Part shown: positions 1 to 6,023 of the stretch, piece by piece
Layout of the letters: the number at the start of each line of letters is the position of its first letter
Numbering within the stretch: the stretch's first letter is position 1
Assembly (NCBI GenBank): GCA_001780825.1
Contig: MFIX01000126.1
Location: 585-7,882 of the forward strand
Direction of reading: 5' to 3'
DNA length: 7,298 nucleotides
Source of the DNA: Candidatus Glassbacteria bacterium RIFCSPLOWO2_12_FULL_58_11
Lineage (GTDB): Bacteria; Gemmatimonadota; Glassbacteria; GWA2-58-10
Notes under the pieces: generated by a model
Told to the model about the DNA's origin: nothing
Seen by the model: the letters and a program-made list of their open reading frames with translations, nothing else
The model's database searches: none
Made by a program: the position numbers and the translations under genes

Positions 1-361
1 AGAGGCGGTGCGGGACAGCGAGCGGAGCATTATCAGCTCGGTCTTTCTCAACCGCCTGGCCGCGGACCGTCCGCTCGAATCCTGCGCCACAGTGCTTTAC
101 GTGCTGGGCAAGCACAAATCCCGCCTTCTTTACCGCGATCTCGAGGTCCAGTCGCCCTACAACACCTACCTTCACAAAGGACTCCCTCCCGGGCCGATCT
201 GCAATCCGGGCCGGGAGAGCCTGGCCGCCGCGCTTCAACCCGCCCGGACAGACTACCTGTATTTCGTGGCCCGCGGGGATGGCGGCCATGTGTTCAGCCG
301 CTCCCTGGAGGAGCATGCCCGGGCCAAACACCGTTACCGGGCCGCGGGTCCGGGCCGTTGA
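1..361 (+). CDS. mltG: Endolytic murein transglycosylase MltG (YceG-like), C-terminal part
   Basis: This is the C-terminal end of an MltG/YceG-family lytic transglycosylase, an inner-membrane enzyme that cleaves nascent glycan strands and is thought to set their length. The reading frame is open from base 2 (E-A-V-R-D-S-E-R) and stops with TGA at 359-361, so the 5' end lies outside the window. Visible family motifs, in order, are SVFLNRL, SPYNTY, GLPPGPI followed by NPG, and a terminal YFVARGDGGHVFS segment leading to EEHARAKHRY. In E. coli MltG the catalytic Glu is the first Glu of an EKE motif; the Glu at the window edge looks like the second one, so the catalytic residue, transmembrane helix and LysM-like region would all be upstream. 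The family's usual L-Q-S-D-P-T-V is L-E-S-C-A-T-V here, a variant I believe also occurs in other bacteria. The GTG at position 8 is internal and not a start. No clear U-tract terminator follows. Confidence 0.93.
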   Translation, partial: EAVRDSERSIISSVFLNRLAADRPLESCATVLYVLGKHKSRLLYRDLEVQSPYNTYLHKGLPPGPICNPGRESLAAALQPARTDYLYFVARGDGGHVFSRSLEEHARAKHRYRAAGPGR

Positions 362-420
362 CCGCAGAGCCGGAGGTAATACCGGGCGCCCGGCTGTCGA
401 TCCCCCTTTCCCCAGTATTC

Positions 421-456
421 TTGACATCCCCCTCGTACTTTCAGTAACTTTATAAT
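421..456 (+). promoter_or_regulatory. Putative sigma70-like promoter upstream of pgi
   Basis: A perfect TTGACA occurs at 421-426 and a perfect TATAAT at 451-456. Both match sigma70 consensus hexamers, but the spacer is 24 bp, far longer than the usual 16-18. TATAAT may work with a poor -35, or TTGACA with the weak TAACTT at 445-450 (18-bp spacer, 3 of 6 matches). Transcription from TATAAT would begin near 463 and leave a leader of about 100 nt before pgi. The location between mltG and pgi supports a promoter; the exact geometry is unresolved. Confidence 0.4.
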
Positions 457-488
457 CCTTCTCCTCTCGCGCTGGAGCGGATTTTTTC

Positions 489-533
489 CCACCGCGCGCG
501 CAGTTTTACCGGCGGTGGCCCAATGTGGCCGGT
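489..533 (+). other. Possible structured leader of pgi (overlapping stem-loops)
   Basis: The untranslated region before pgi can form a 7-bp stem, CCACCGC at 489-495 with GCGGTGG at 512-518 and a 16-nt loop. A competing 5-bp stem pairs ACCGG at 508-512 with CCGGT at 529-533. The two share base 512 and overlap spatially, so they may be alternatives. No known riboswitch consensus is recognised. In such GC-rich sequence short stems arise often by chance, so this is only a candidate. Confidence 0.25.
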
Positions 534-547
534 TACCCCGGACAATT

Positions 548-555
548 AAAGGAGG
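548..555 (+). promoter_or_regulatory. Strong Shine-Dalgarno of pgi
   Basis: AAAGGAGG lies six bases before the ATG at 562. It is the best ribosome binding site in the window and decides the pgi start in favour of 562 over the internal ATG at 598, which is preceded only by GGTGGCAGCGCCGC. Confidence 0.75.
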
Positions 556-561
556 CGTGTC

Positions 562-2004
562 ATGCGTGGATGGCGTTCGAACCGGTGGCAGCGCCGCATG
601 AGCCTGAAGCTCGATTACAACTACATGATGAGCGAGTTTGTCGGTGAGGAGCACGGAATAGCCGAGGCTGACCTGCGGGGCCTGCAGGAGGTGGCCGGCA
701 AGATCCATGAAAACCTGCTGGCCGGCCGCCGTAATGGCGAGCTGGGTTTCTACGACCTGCCCTACGATACCGCGACAGTGGAAAAGATCAGCGCCTATGC
801 CAGGAAAGCCATTAAAAGGTTCCAAAACGTGGTGATCCTGGGTATCGGCGGCTCGAGCCTGGGCCCCAGGGCCCTGCACTCCAGCCTGGCCGGCGGGGTG
901 TGGGCCAATCTCAAGGGCCGGAGAGCGCGCGGCAACATCCCCCGCTTCTTTTTCGCCGACAATATCGACCCGGACACTTTCACCCAAATACTGAATTTCG
1001 CCGAGCCGAAATATACGCTCTACGTGGTGATCACCAAGAGCGGGACCACCGGAGAAACGATGAGCCAGTTCCTGGTGATCCGCCGTCTGCTGGAGAAAAA
1101 ACTCGGCGCGAGAAGGGTGGCCGAGCACCTGGTGGCGATCACCGATGGCCAGAACGGCAGGCTGCGCAACGTGGCCGACCGGGAAAAGCTGGTCGATTTT
1201 ATCATCCCGGACAATGTGGGGGGAAGGTTCAGTATCTTTACTCCGGTCGGGCTGCTGCCCGCCGCCCTGATGGGCATCGATATCCGTCAATTGCTGGCCG
1301 GAGCGGCTTTCATGGACAAGCGCTGCGAAAAGCCCGACCTGAGCTCCAACCCGGCTTATATCGCCGCCGCTCTGCTCTTTCTGGCGGACCGCACCAGGGG
1401 CAAGAGTATCAACGTGATGTTCTCCTACAGCGACGCCCTTTACGATGTCGCCGACTGGTTCCGCCAGCTCTGGGCCGAATCCCTGGGCAAAAAAGACTCG
1501 CGCTCCGGCAGCACGGTCCATACCGGGATAACGCCGGTAAAGTCCCTGGGGGTCACCGACCAGCACTCCCAGACCCAGCTCTACATGGAGGGGCCTTTCG
1601 ACAAGGTGACCATTTTCCTGGCCGTGGAACAGTTTACAACGAGCGTCAAGATCCCCGCGCTCTATCCTGAGCTCGCCGATCTGCATTACCTGGGGGACCA
1701 CACCCTGGAGGAGCTCTTCCAGGCCGAGCGTCTGGCTACGGAGTACGCCATGCTCCAGGCGCAACGGCCCAGCATGACTATCACCCTGCCGCAGATCAAC
1801 GCGTTCACCCTGGGGCAGATATTCTACATGCTGGAGGTACAGACCGCGTTTATCGGCGGGCTGTACAATATCAACGCTTTCGACCAGCCGGGGGTCGAGC
1901 TGGGCAAGAAATTCACCTATGGCCTGATGGGCCGTCAGGGCTTCGAAAAGGTCCGCGCCGGGTTCGAGGCCCGGGAGCCCAAGCAGGAGAAATACACGGC
2001 CTGA
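562..2004 (+). CDS. pgi: Glucose-6-phosphate isomerase
   Basis: Cytosolic enzyme interconverting glucose 6-phosphate and fructose 6-phosphate in glycolysis and gluconeogenesis. At 480 residues it resembles the short Bacillus-like form rather than the roughly 550-residue E. coli type. The two SIS-type sugar-phosphate halves are visible: GIGGSSLGPRAL (94-105) and TKSGTTGET (158-166) form phosphate-binding regions. Both family signatures are present, NVGGRFSIFTPVG (218-230) and the C-terminal FDQPGVELGK (440-449), which includes the conserved Lys449. Glu343 in QLYMEGP aligns with the catalytic Glu of Bacillus-type enzymes. The ATG at 562 has a strong Shine-Dalgarno; the family's usual N-terminus seems to begin at the second Met (residue 13, base 598), so the first 12 residues, with five Arg and two Trp, are an extension. 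It stands apart from hisI by 170 nt and may be its own transcription unit. Confidence 0.97.
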   Translation: MRGWRSNRWQRRMSLKLDYNYMMSEFVGEEHGIAEADLRGLQEVAGKIHENLLAGRRNGELGFYDLPYDTATVEKISAYARKAIKRFQNVVILGIGGSSLGPRALHSSLAGGVWANLKGRRARGNIPRFFFADNIDPDTFTQILNFAEPKYTLYVVITKSGTTGETMSQFLVIRRLLEKKLGARRVAEHLVAITDGQNGRLRNVADREKLVDFIIPDNVGGRFSIFTPVGLLPAALMGIDIRQLLAGAAFMDKRCEKPDLSSNPAYIAAALLFLADRTRGKSINVMFSYSDALYDVADWFRQLWAESLGKKDSRSGSTVHTGITPVKSLGVTDQHSQTQLYMEGPFDKVTIFLAVEQFTTSVKIPALYPELADLHYLGDHTLEELFQAERLATEYAMLQAQRPSMTITLPQINAFTLGQIFYMLEVQTAFIGGLYNINAFDQPGVELGKKFTYGLMGRQGFEKVRAGFEAREPKQEKYTA

Positions 2005-2072
2005 GACGATTTGATCAGGAAGAGTTCCCCGAAGTTTGCCTTCGGAGTGAGAAAATAGAAATATTGTAGCGG

Positions 2073-2095
2073 CGATCCCGATAAAATCGGGGTCG
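2073..2095 (+). repeat. Stem-loop 1 in the pgi-hisI spacer
   Basis: CGATCCCGAT (2073-2082) pairs with ATCGGGGTCG (2086-2095) around an AAA loop. This gives ten pairs, one of them a T-G wobble. No T-run follows on either strand, so it is not a classical intrinsic terminator. It could be an mRNA-stabilising hairpin or part of a dispersed intergenic repeat together with the two hairpins downstream. Confidence 0.5.
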
Positions 2096-2113
2096 TCCGG
2101 TTGACACACCCTG

Positions 2114-2126
2114 TCCGCTTCGCGGA
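2114..2126 (+). repeat. Stem-loop 2 in the pgi-hisI spacer
   Basis: TCCGC (2114-2118) pairs perfectly with GCGGA (2122-2126) around a TTC loop. It sits between the 10-bp hairpin at 2073-2095 and the small terminator-like hairpin at 2129-2150. TTGACA at 2101-2106 lies just before it, but no acceptable -10 hexamer follows at 16-18 bp. Confidence 0.4.
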
Positions 2127-2128
2127 AA

Positions 2129-2150
2129 CCCTCTCCAGAGGGGAATTTTT
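2129..2150 (+). terminator. Weak terminator-like hairpin before hisI
   Basis: CCCTC (2129-2133) pairs with GAGGG (2138-2142) around TCCA, followed by GAA and then TTTTT at 2146-2150. The stem is short and the T-run is offset by three bases, so termination would be weak. It lies only 24 nt before the hisI start; if active it would reduce pgi read-through or act as an attenuator for the hisI-tyrA-aroA-aroE group. Confidence 0.3.
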
Positions 2151-2174
2151 CTTGCGGTAACATGGAGACTCTAA

Positions 2175-2573
2175 GTGGGGAAATTCGATAACCTGCTGAA
2201 CCAATGCAAGTTCGATGACCGGGGCTTGATCTCCGCTGTCGCCCAGGATCACCTTACCGGCGAGGTCCTGATGCTGGCCTGGATGAACCGCGAGGCCTTG
2301 GAGCAGACCCTCCAGCGCAGGGTGGCCTGCTACTGGAGCCGCTCGCGCGGAAAGCTCTGGGTCAAGGGCGAGACCAGCGGCCATTTCCAGAAAGTGAAAG
2401 AGGTACTTATCGACTGCGACCAGGATGCGGTGGTGCTCAGGATCGAACAGACCGGCGGCGCCTGCCATACCGGCTACCGGAGCTGCTTCTACCGCCGGGT
2501 GGAGGAGGATGGCGGCCTGACAGTCACAGGGGAGAAGGTGTTCGAGGAGGGCGAGGTTTACGGGAAACCCTGA
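2175..2573 (+). CDS. hisI: Phosphoribosyl-AMP cyclohydrolase
   Basis: Cytosolic, metal-dependent enzyme of histidine biosynthesis that opens the adenine ring of phosphoribosyl-AMP to give ProFAR. The 132 residues correspond to a stand-alone cyclohydrolase; no HisE pyrophosphohydrolase domain is fused. Motifs in order are MLAWMN (33-38), the CYWSRSRGKLWVKGETSGH block (52-70), the metal-binding Asp triad D80, D82 and D84 in DCDQDA, and the zinc-ligand cysteines C81, C97 (GGACHTG) and C104 (RSCFYR). The start is GTG at 2175 with GGAG at 2164-2167, seven bases away. The gene ends with tandem in-frame stops, TGA then TAA. It is the first gene of a close group with tyrA, aroA and aroE; tyrA begins 34 nt later. 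No other his gene is in the window, so this copy lies away from any his operon here. Confidence 0.96.
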   Translation: MGKFDNLLNQCKFDDRGLISAVAQDHLTGEVLMLAWMNREALEQTLQRRVACYWSRSRGKLWVKGETSGHFQKVKEVLIDCDQDAVVLRIEQTGGACHTGYRSCFYRRVEEDGGLTVTGEKVFEEGEVYGKP

Positions 2574-2607
2574 TAAAAATTCCGGAGCGGGCCGGCTTTA
2601 TGATACC

Positions 2608-3690
2608 GTGGCGATTCTCGGTGTGGGTCTGATCGGCGGCTCGCTGGCCCTGGCTTTCAAGCGCTCCGGGAAAGTCGGCCGGGTATGGGGAGTGAGCCGG
2701 CGCGAAACTATCGAGAAGGCGCTGGCGCTGGGTGTGATCGATCAGGGTTTTACCCGCGAAAAGACCAGCGAGGCTCTCGCCGGGGCGGACCTGGCAGTTT
2801 TGGGCGCGCCGGTCGAGGTGATAATCGAGCAGTTGGGCTGGATTGGGCCGCATCTCCAACCCGGGGCTACGCTTACCGATATCGGCAGCACCAAGCGCGC
2901 GATAATGCAGGCCGCTTCCGCGCAACTGCCGGAGGAGGTGCATTTCGTGGGCGGGCATCCGATGGCCGGGGCGGAGACCACCGGCGTGGAGTCCGCCGAC
3001 CCTTTCCTGTTCCAGAACGCGGTCTATGTGATCTGCCCGGGAAGGGAGAGGGACAGGGAGGCCGCCGAAAGATATTCAGGGCTGGTGTCGGCAATCGGCG
3101 CGCGGGTGCTGGTGACCAGTCCGGAGAAGCACGACCGGATCGCGGCCACGATCAGCCACCTGCCGCAGCTTGTCGCCGTGGGCCTGATGAACCTGGCCGC
3201 CTCGGCCAATGAGGAGGACCCGAACACGCTCAAGCTCGCCGCGGGCGGTTTCCGCGACCTGACCCGGATCGCCTCCAGTCCTTTCGAGATGTGGCGCGAT
3301 ATCTGCCAGACCAATGCCGATGAAATAAAAGACCGGATCGATAGCCTGATCGAGAAACTGAAGCTGCTGCGCGAGCTGGTCGGCGGCGAGGGGCTATCCG
3401 GGCAGTTCGAGCGGGCCGGCAGGGCGCGAGGCCAGATCCAGAAAAATGTCAAAGGCTTCCTTTCGCCGGTGTACCAGGCGGTAGTGACCGCGCCGGATGA
3501 GGTTGGAGTGATCCTCAGGATCGCCGAGGGCCTGGCTGAGGAGCAGATCAATATCAAGGATATCGAGGTTCTCAAAGTGCGCGAGGGCGAGGGCGGGACG
3601 ATCATGCTCGGCTTCGCCACTCCGGATTGCCGGAAGCGGGCCCTGGAGATCCTCGGAAAGCTGGGGTTCCCGGCCCGTTCGCGGGATTGA
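2608..3690 (+). CDS. tyrA: Prephenate dehydrogenase with C-terminal ACT domain
   Basis: Oxidatively decarboxylates prephenate to 4-hydroxyphenylpyruvate, the branch to tyrosine. The N-terminal Rossmann fold starts at once with ILGVGLIGGSLA (3-14), a GxGxxGG dinucleotide site. Then come DIGSTK (91-96), GGHPMAG (115-121) and ISHLP (182-186), whose His184 matches the catalytic His of the family. The helical dimerisation region includes GGFRDLTRIASSP (213-225). Residues from about 290 to 358 form an ACT domain (VVTAPDEVGVILRIAEGLA), implying feedback control by an amino acid, probably tyrosine. The 360-residue length fits ACT-bearing TyrA proteins. GTG at 2608 is the only standard start between the upstream in-frame stop at 2518 and the nucleotide-binding motif, yet no good Shine-Dalgarno precedes it; GGAG at 2584-2587 is 20 nt away. 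Upstream in-frame codons encode L-Y-D-T, which resembles the usual pre-strand residues, so the true start is uncertain. No mutase domain is present. Confidence 0.95.
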   Translation: MAILGVGLIGGSLALAFKRSGKVGRVWGVSRRETIEKALALGVIDQGFTREKTSEALAGADLAVLGAPVEVIIEQLGWIGPHLQPGATLTDIGSTKRAIMQAASAQLPEEVHFVGGHPMAGAETTGVESADPFLFQNAVYVICPGRERDREAAERYSGLVSAIGARVLVTSPEKHDRIAATISHLPQLVAVGLMNLAASANEEDPNTLKLAAGGFRDLTRIASSPFEMWRDICQTNADEIKDRIDSLIEKLKLLRELVGGEGLSGQFERAGRARGQIQKNVKGFLSPVYQAVVTAPDEVGVILRIAEGLAEEQINIKDIEVLKVREGEGGTIMLGFATPDCRKRALEILGKLGFPARSRD

Positions 3691-3712
3691 GCGGAGAGGG
3701 TGGCTTCTGCGG

Positions 3713-5005
3713 ATGAATGAGATTCTTAGCGGCGCGAAAAAATTTTCCGGGCGCTTGAGCGTACCCGGCGATAAGTCGATCAGCCACCGCGCCCTGATGT
3801 TTTCCGCTGTCGCCCGGGGAACCAGTGTGATCCGCGGGTTGTCCGGGGGCCGGGATGTGGCCAGCACCACCGGCTGCCTGCGCTCTCTGGGAGTGGAGAT
3901 CAGCGCCGGGGAGCCGGATACGGTGACTGTCCGGGGCGTGGGGAAAAACGGACTCAGGCGTCCGGTCGGCGAGCTGGATGCCGGCAATTCGGGCACCACG
4001 ATCCGCCTCTTGTCCGGTATCCTGGCCGGGCAGGATTTCCCGACCCGGATCAGCGGGGACCGCTACCTCTGCCAGCGGCCCATGGGACGGATTATCGAGC
4101 CGCTGGAGCGCATGGGCGCGCGGATTTCCGCGCAAGCAGGCGGCAAGCCGCCCCTGACTATTGACGGCGGCGGCCTGGAGGGTATCCGCTACAGCCTGCC
4201 GGTGGCCAGCGCCCAGGTGAAAAGCTGCGTGCTGCTGGCCGGGTTGTACGCCCGGGGCCGTACCACGGTAGCGGAGAAAGTCGCCAGCCGCGACCATACC
4301 GAGAGGCTGCTTTCGCTTTTCGGCGTGGAGGTGCGCAAAGCGGGCCTCGAGGTTTCGCTCGAGGGCGGAGCGGAGCTGGAGGCAGCCGAGGTCCGGGTGC
4401 CGGGCGATCCCTCCTCGGCGGCGTTTTTCGCCGCGGCCGCGGCAATCCTCTCCGGCGGCGAGGTGCGAATTGACAACCTCTGTCTCAACCCAACCCGCGC
4501 CGCATTTTTCGAGGTCCTCGAAAAAATGGGCGCCTCGGTCAAGAGAATGAACGAGCGCTCCCAGGCCGGCGAGCCGGTGGCGGACCTGCTGGTCGGCTCC
4601 GGGAAACTGACCGGATGCCGGGTCGATGGGGCGATCCTGCCGAGCCTGATCGATGAGGTCCCGGTCCTGGCGGTGGTGGCCTCGCAGGCGGAGGGGCTGA
4701 CCCGGATTTGCGAGGCCTCCGAGCTGCGGGTCAAGGAAACTGACCGCCTGAAAGCGGTGCACGAAAACCTGACCCGCATGGGGGCGGTGGTGCGCGAGCT
4801 GCCGGATGGGCTGGAGATCGAGGGCCCGGTCAGGCTGAAAGGAGCGCGGCTGGAGAGTTACGGCGACCACCGCATCGCCATGGCGTTCGCGGTAGCGGCG
4901 CTGGCCGCCGAGGGTGAGACATTGATCGAGGATGCAGGTTGCGCGGACATTTCATTCCCGGGATTTTTCCCCCTGCTGCGCGAGCTTTCGGGATTGGCGC
5001 GCTGA
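3713..5005 (+). CDS. aroA: 3-phosphoshikimate 1-carboxyvinyltransferase (EPSP synthase)
   Basis: Transfers the enolpyruvyl group of PEP to shikimate 3-phosphate, the sixth step of the shikimate pathway, in the cytosol. The 430 residues are full length. Visible motifs are PGDKSISHRAL (18-28) with Lys21, DAGNSGTTIRL (89-99), QRPMGR (121-126), SLIDEVP (311-317) with the catalytic Asp314, RVKETDRLKAV (339-349) with Glu342, GDHRIAM (384-390) and FPGFFPLL near the end. The four short motifs used to define class II EPSP synthases are all present: GDKS (19-22), SAQVK (166-170), RDHTE (193-197) and NPTR (259-262). The residue matching E. coli Gly96 (Ala100 in CP4) is Gly94. The ATG at 3713 is 22 nt after tyrA; GGAG at 3693-3696 is rather distant, so translation may be coupled to tyrA. 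Next comes aroE, 31 nt later. Confidence 0.97.
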   Translation: MNEILSGAKKFSGRLSVPGDKSISHRALMFSAVARGTSVIRGLSGGRDVASTTGCLRSLGVEISAGEPDTVTVRGVGKNGLRRPVGELDAGNSGTTIRLLSGILAGQDFPTRISGDRYLCQRPMGRIIEPLERMGARISAQAGGKPPLTIDGGGLEGIRYSLPVASAQVKSCVLLAGLYARGRTTVAEKVASRDHTERLLSLFGVEVRKAGLEVSLEGGAELEAAEVRVPGDPSSAAFFAAAAAILSGGEVRIDNLCLNPTRAAFFEVLEKMGASVKRMNERSQAGEPVADLLVGSGKLTGCRVDGAILPSLIDEVPVLAVVASQAEGLTRICEASELRVKETDRLKAVHENLTRMGAVVRELPDGLEIEGPVRLKGARLESYGDHRIAMAFAVAALAAEGETLIEDAGCADISFPGFFPLLRELSGLAR

Positions 5006-5036
5006 CGGGACAGGATTCTGTCAGACGAGGTAACGC

Positions 5037-5963
5037 ATGAGAAAGCCCCCGATTACCAGCAAGACCAAAGTGCTCGGTGTGATTGGCTCCCCCATCGAGC
5101 ATAGCCTGAGCCCGCTGCTGCATAATTATATCCTCGAGCGCCTCGGAGCGGATTACAGCTATGTCGCCTTTCCGGTCAAACCGGAAATGGCCCAGCATGT
5201 GGGACTGGCTTTCCGCACCCTGGGGCTTTCCGGCCTCAATGTCACCCTCCCTTTCAAGGAAACCGTGGTCGAGCAGATGGATCACCTGACCGAGGAGGCG
5301 CAGACAGTCGGCGCGGTGAACACCATCGGGCGGGACAGCCAGGGGCGCCTGCTGGGGCATAACACCGATGTCGCCGGGTTCCTGGGCGCGGTGAATCTGG
5401 GGCACGAGGGCGAGCTGGCGGGCCGCGCCGCGACTGTCCTGGGCGCCGGCGGAGCGGCACGGGCGGTGCTTTACGCGCTGGGCCTGGCCGGGGCCAGACC
5501 GATTTACCTGGTCAATCGCACGCACAGCCGGGCCGAGGAGCTCGCCGGCTGGATCTCCTACGTATTCCCGGAGCTTGCGGTCGAGCTGGTCTCGCGCTCG
5601 GACAAAGAGGCTTTCCGGGAGGCGGTCTCCAATTCCTGCCTGACAGTCAATGTCACTCCGCTGGGAATGAAGCCGCATATCAATGAGTCCCCGCTGCCCG
5701 GAGGAATAATGCCCAAACCGGGAGCCCTGGTTTTCGATACGGTTTACAACCCACATGAGACCCTGCTGCTCAAGACCGCTAAAGCCGCAGGCTGCCGCCC
5801 GATCGGCGGCCTGGACATGCTGATTATCCAGGGAGTAGCCTCGCTGGCCTGGTGGCTCAATACAGACCTGCCTCTGCGGCCGCTTATCGGCCCCTTGAGA
5901 AAAAAGCTCCTGGCTACCCTCGAATCCGGACAGGCTCCGGCTGAAAAGAGACCAAAGAAATAA
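5037..5963 (+). CDS. aroE: Shikimate dehydrogenase
   Basis: NADPH-dependent reduction of 3-dehydroshikimate to shikimate, the step two before AroA. The shikimate-binding half has GSPIEHSLSPLLHN (17-30), with the two Ser of SLS, NVTLPFK (68-74) with catalytic Lys74, and GHNTD (107-111) with catalytic Asp111. The nucleotide-binding half has GAGGAARAV (136-144) and NRTHSR (160-165), a pattern usual for NADP use. NVTPLGM (205-211), FDTVYNP (233-239) and GLDMLIIQG (258-266) complete the AroE set, arguing against the YdiB or quinate-specific paralogs, though substrate range cannot be read from sequence alone. The protein is slightly longer than most AroE, with a Lys-rich C-terminal tail after about residue 290. 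The ATG at 5037 has GAGG at 5027-5030, six bases upstream. It is the last gene of the group; the TAA stop lies within the A-tract of the opposing terminator. Confidence 0.97.
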   Translation: MRKPPITSKTKVLGVIGSPIEHSLSPLLHNYILERLGADYSYVAFPVKPEMAQHVGLAFRTLGLSGLNVTLPFKETVVEQMDHLTEEAQTVGAVNTIGRDSQGRLLGHNTDVAGFLGAVNLGHEGELAGRAATVLGAGGAARAVLYALGLAGARPIYLVNRTHSRAEELAGWISYVFPELAVELVSRSDKEAFREAVSNSCLTVNVTPLGMKPHINESPLPGGIMPKPGALVFDTVYNPHETLLLKTAKAAGCRPIGGLDMLIIQGVASLAWWLNTDLPLRPLIGPLRKKLLATLESGQAPAEKRPKK

Positions 5964-5985
5964 AAAAGGCGGCTTTTCAGCCGCC
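5962..5985 (-). terminator. Rho-independent terminator for the - strand cupin gene
   Basis: GGCGGC (5968-5973) pairs with GCCGCC (5980-5985); an extra T-A pair inside leaves a TTTC loop. Six A residues precede it at 5962-5967, so a - strand transcript would read a 7-bp GC-rich stem followed by six U. On the + strand the hairpin is followed by CGATAGAAAAT, with no U-tract, so it is at best a poor terminator for aroE. The U-tract overlaps the aroE stop codon. Confidence 0.8.
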
Positions 5986-6003
5986 CGATAGAAAATACAG
6001 AGC

Positions 6004-6019
6004 TTTTCAGAAGTGAAAA
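6004..6019. other. Small AT-rich hairpin at the 3' end of the cupin gene
   Basis: TTTTCA (6004-6009) pairs with TGAAAA (6014-6019) around GAAG, just beyond the cupin stop codon (6024-6026 on the - strand). It lies between that stop and the stronger terminator. The 9-mer GCTTTTCAG is repeated at 5972-5980 and 6002-6010. The role is unknown and the stem is weak. Confidence 0.25.
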
Positions 6020-6023
6020 TTGG

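Noticed and set aside
369..394. GC-rich palindrome after mltG (around CCGGGCGCCCGG at 382-393) as a terminator
   Set aside because: The stem has almost no loop and no T-run follows on the + strand, so intrinsic termination is not supported.
900..1670. Second + strand frame (256 codons) within pgi
   Set aside because: It is an out-of-frame Gly/Arg/Pro-rich reading of pgi, which has both family signatures in its own frame.
2101..2106. TTGACA as a -35 element for hisI
   Set aside because: No -10-like hexamer is found 16-18 bp downstream; the sequence there is a GC hairpin.
334..2163. Long open frame on the - strand (about 609 codons) opposite pgi
   Set aside because: It lies antisense to the clearly conserved pgi frame, crosses two intergenic regions, and shows no recognisable domain. 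Long antisense frames are expected in GC-rich codon-biased sequence.
2162..2191. Short ORF from ATG 2162 overlapping the hisI start
   Set aside because: It is nine codons in another frame with no ribosome binding site of its own; the GGAG inside it is better explained as the hisI Shine-Dalgarno.
3602..4870. Long - strand open frame (about 422 codons) opposite tyrA and aroA
   Set aside because: It is a mirror of the aroA codon bias, low in complexity (rich in Gly, Pro, Arg, Gln, His), has no family motif, and overlaps two well-supported genes.
4830..5756. Open frame on the - strand (about 308 codons) opposite aroE
   Set aside because: It is antisense to the catalytic motifs of aroE and has no domain signal of its own.
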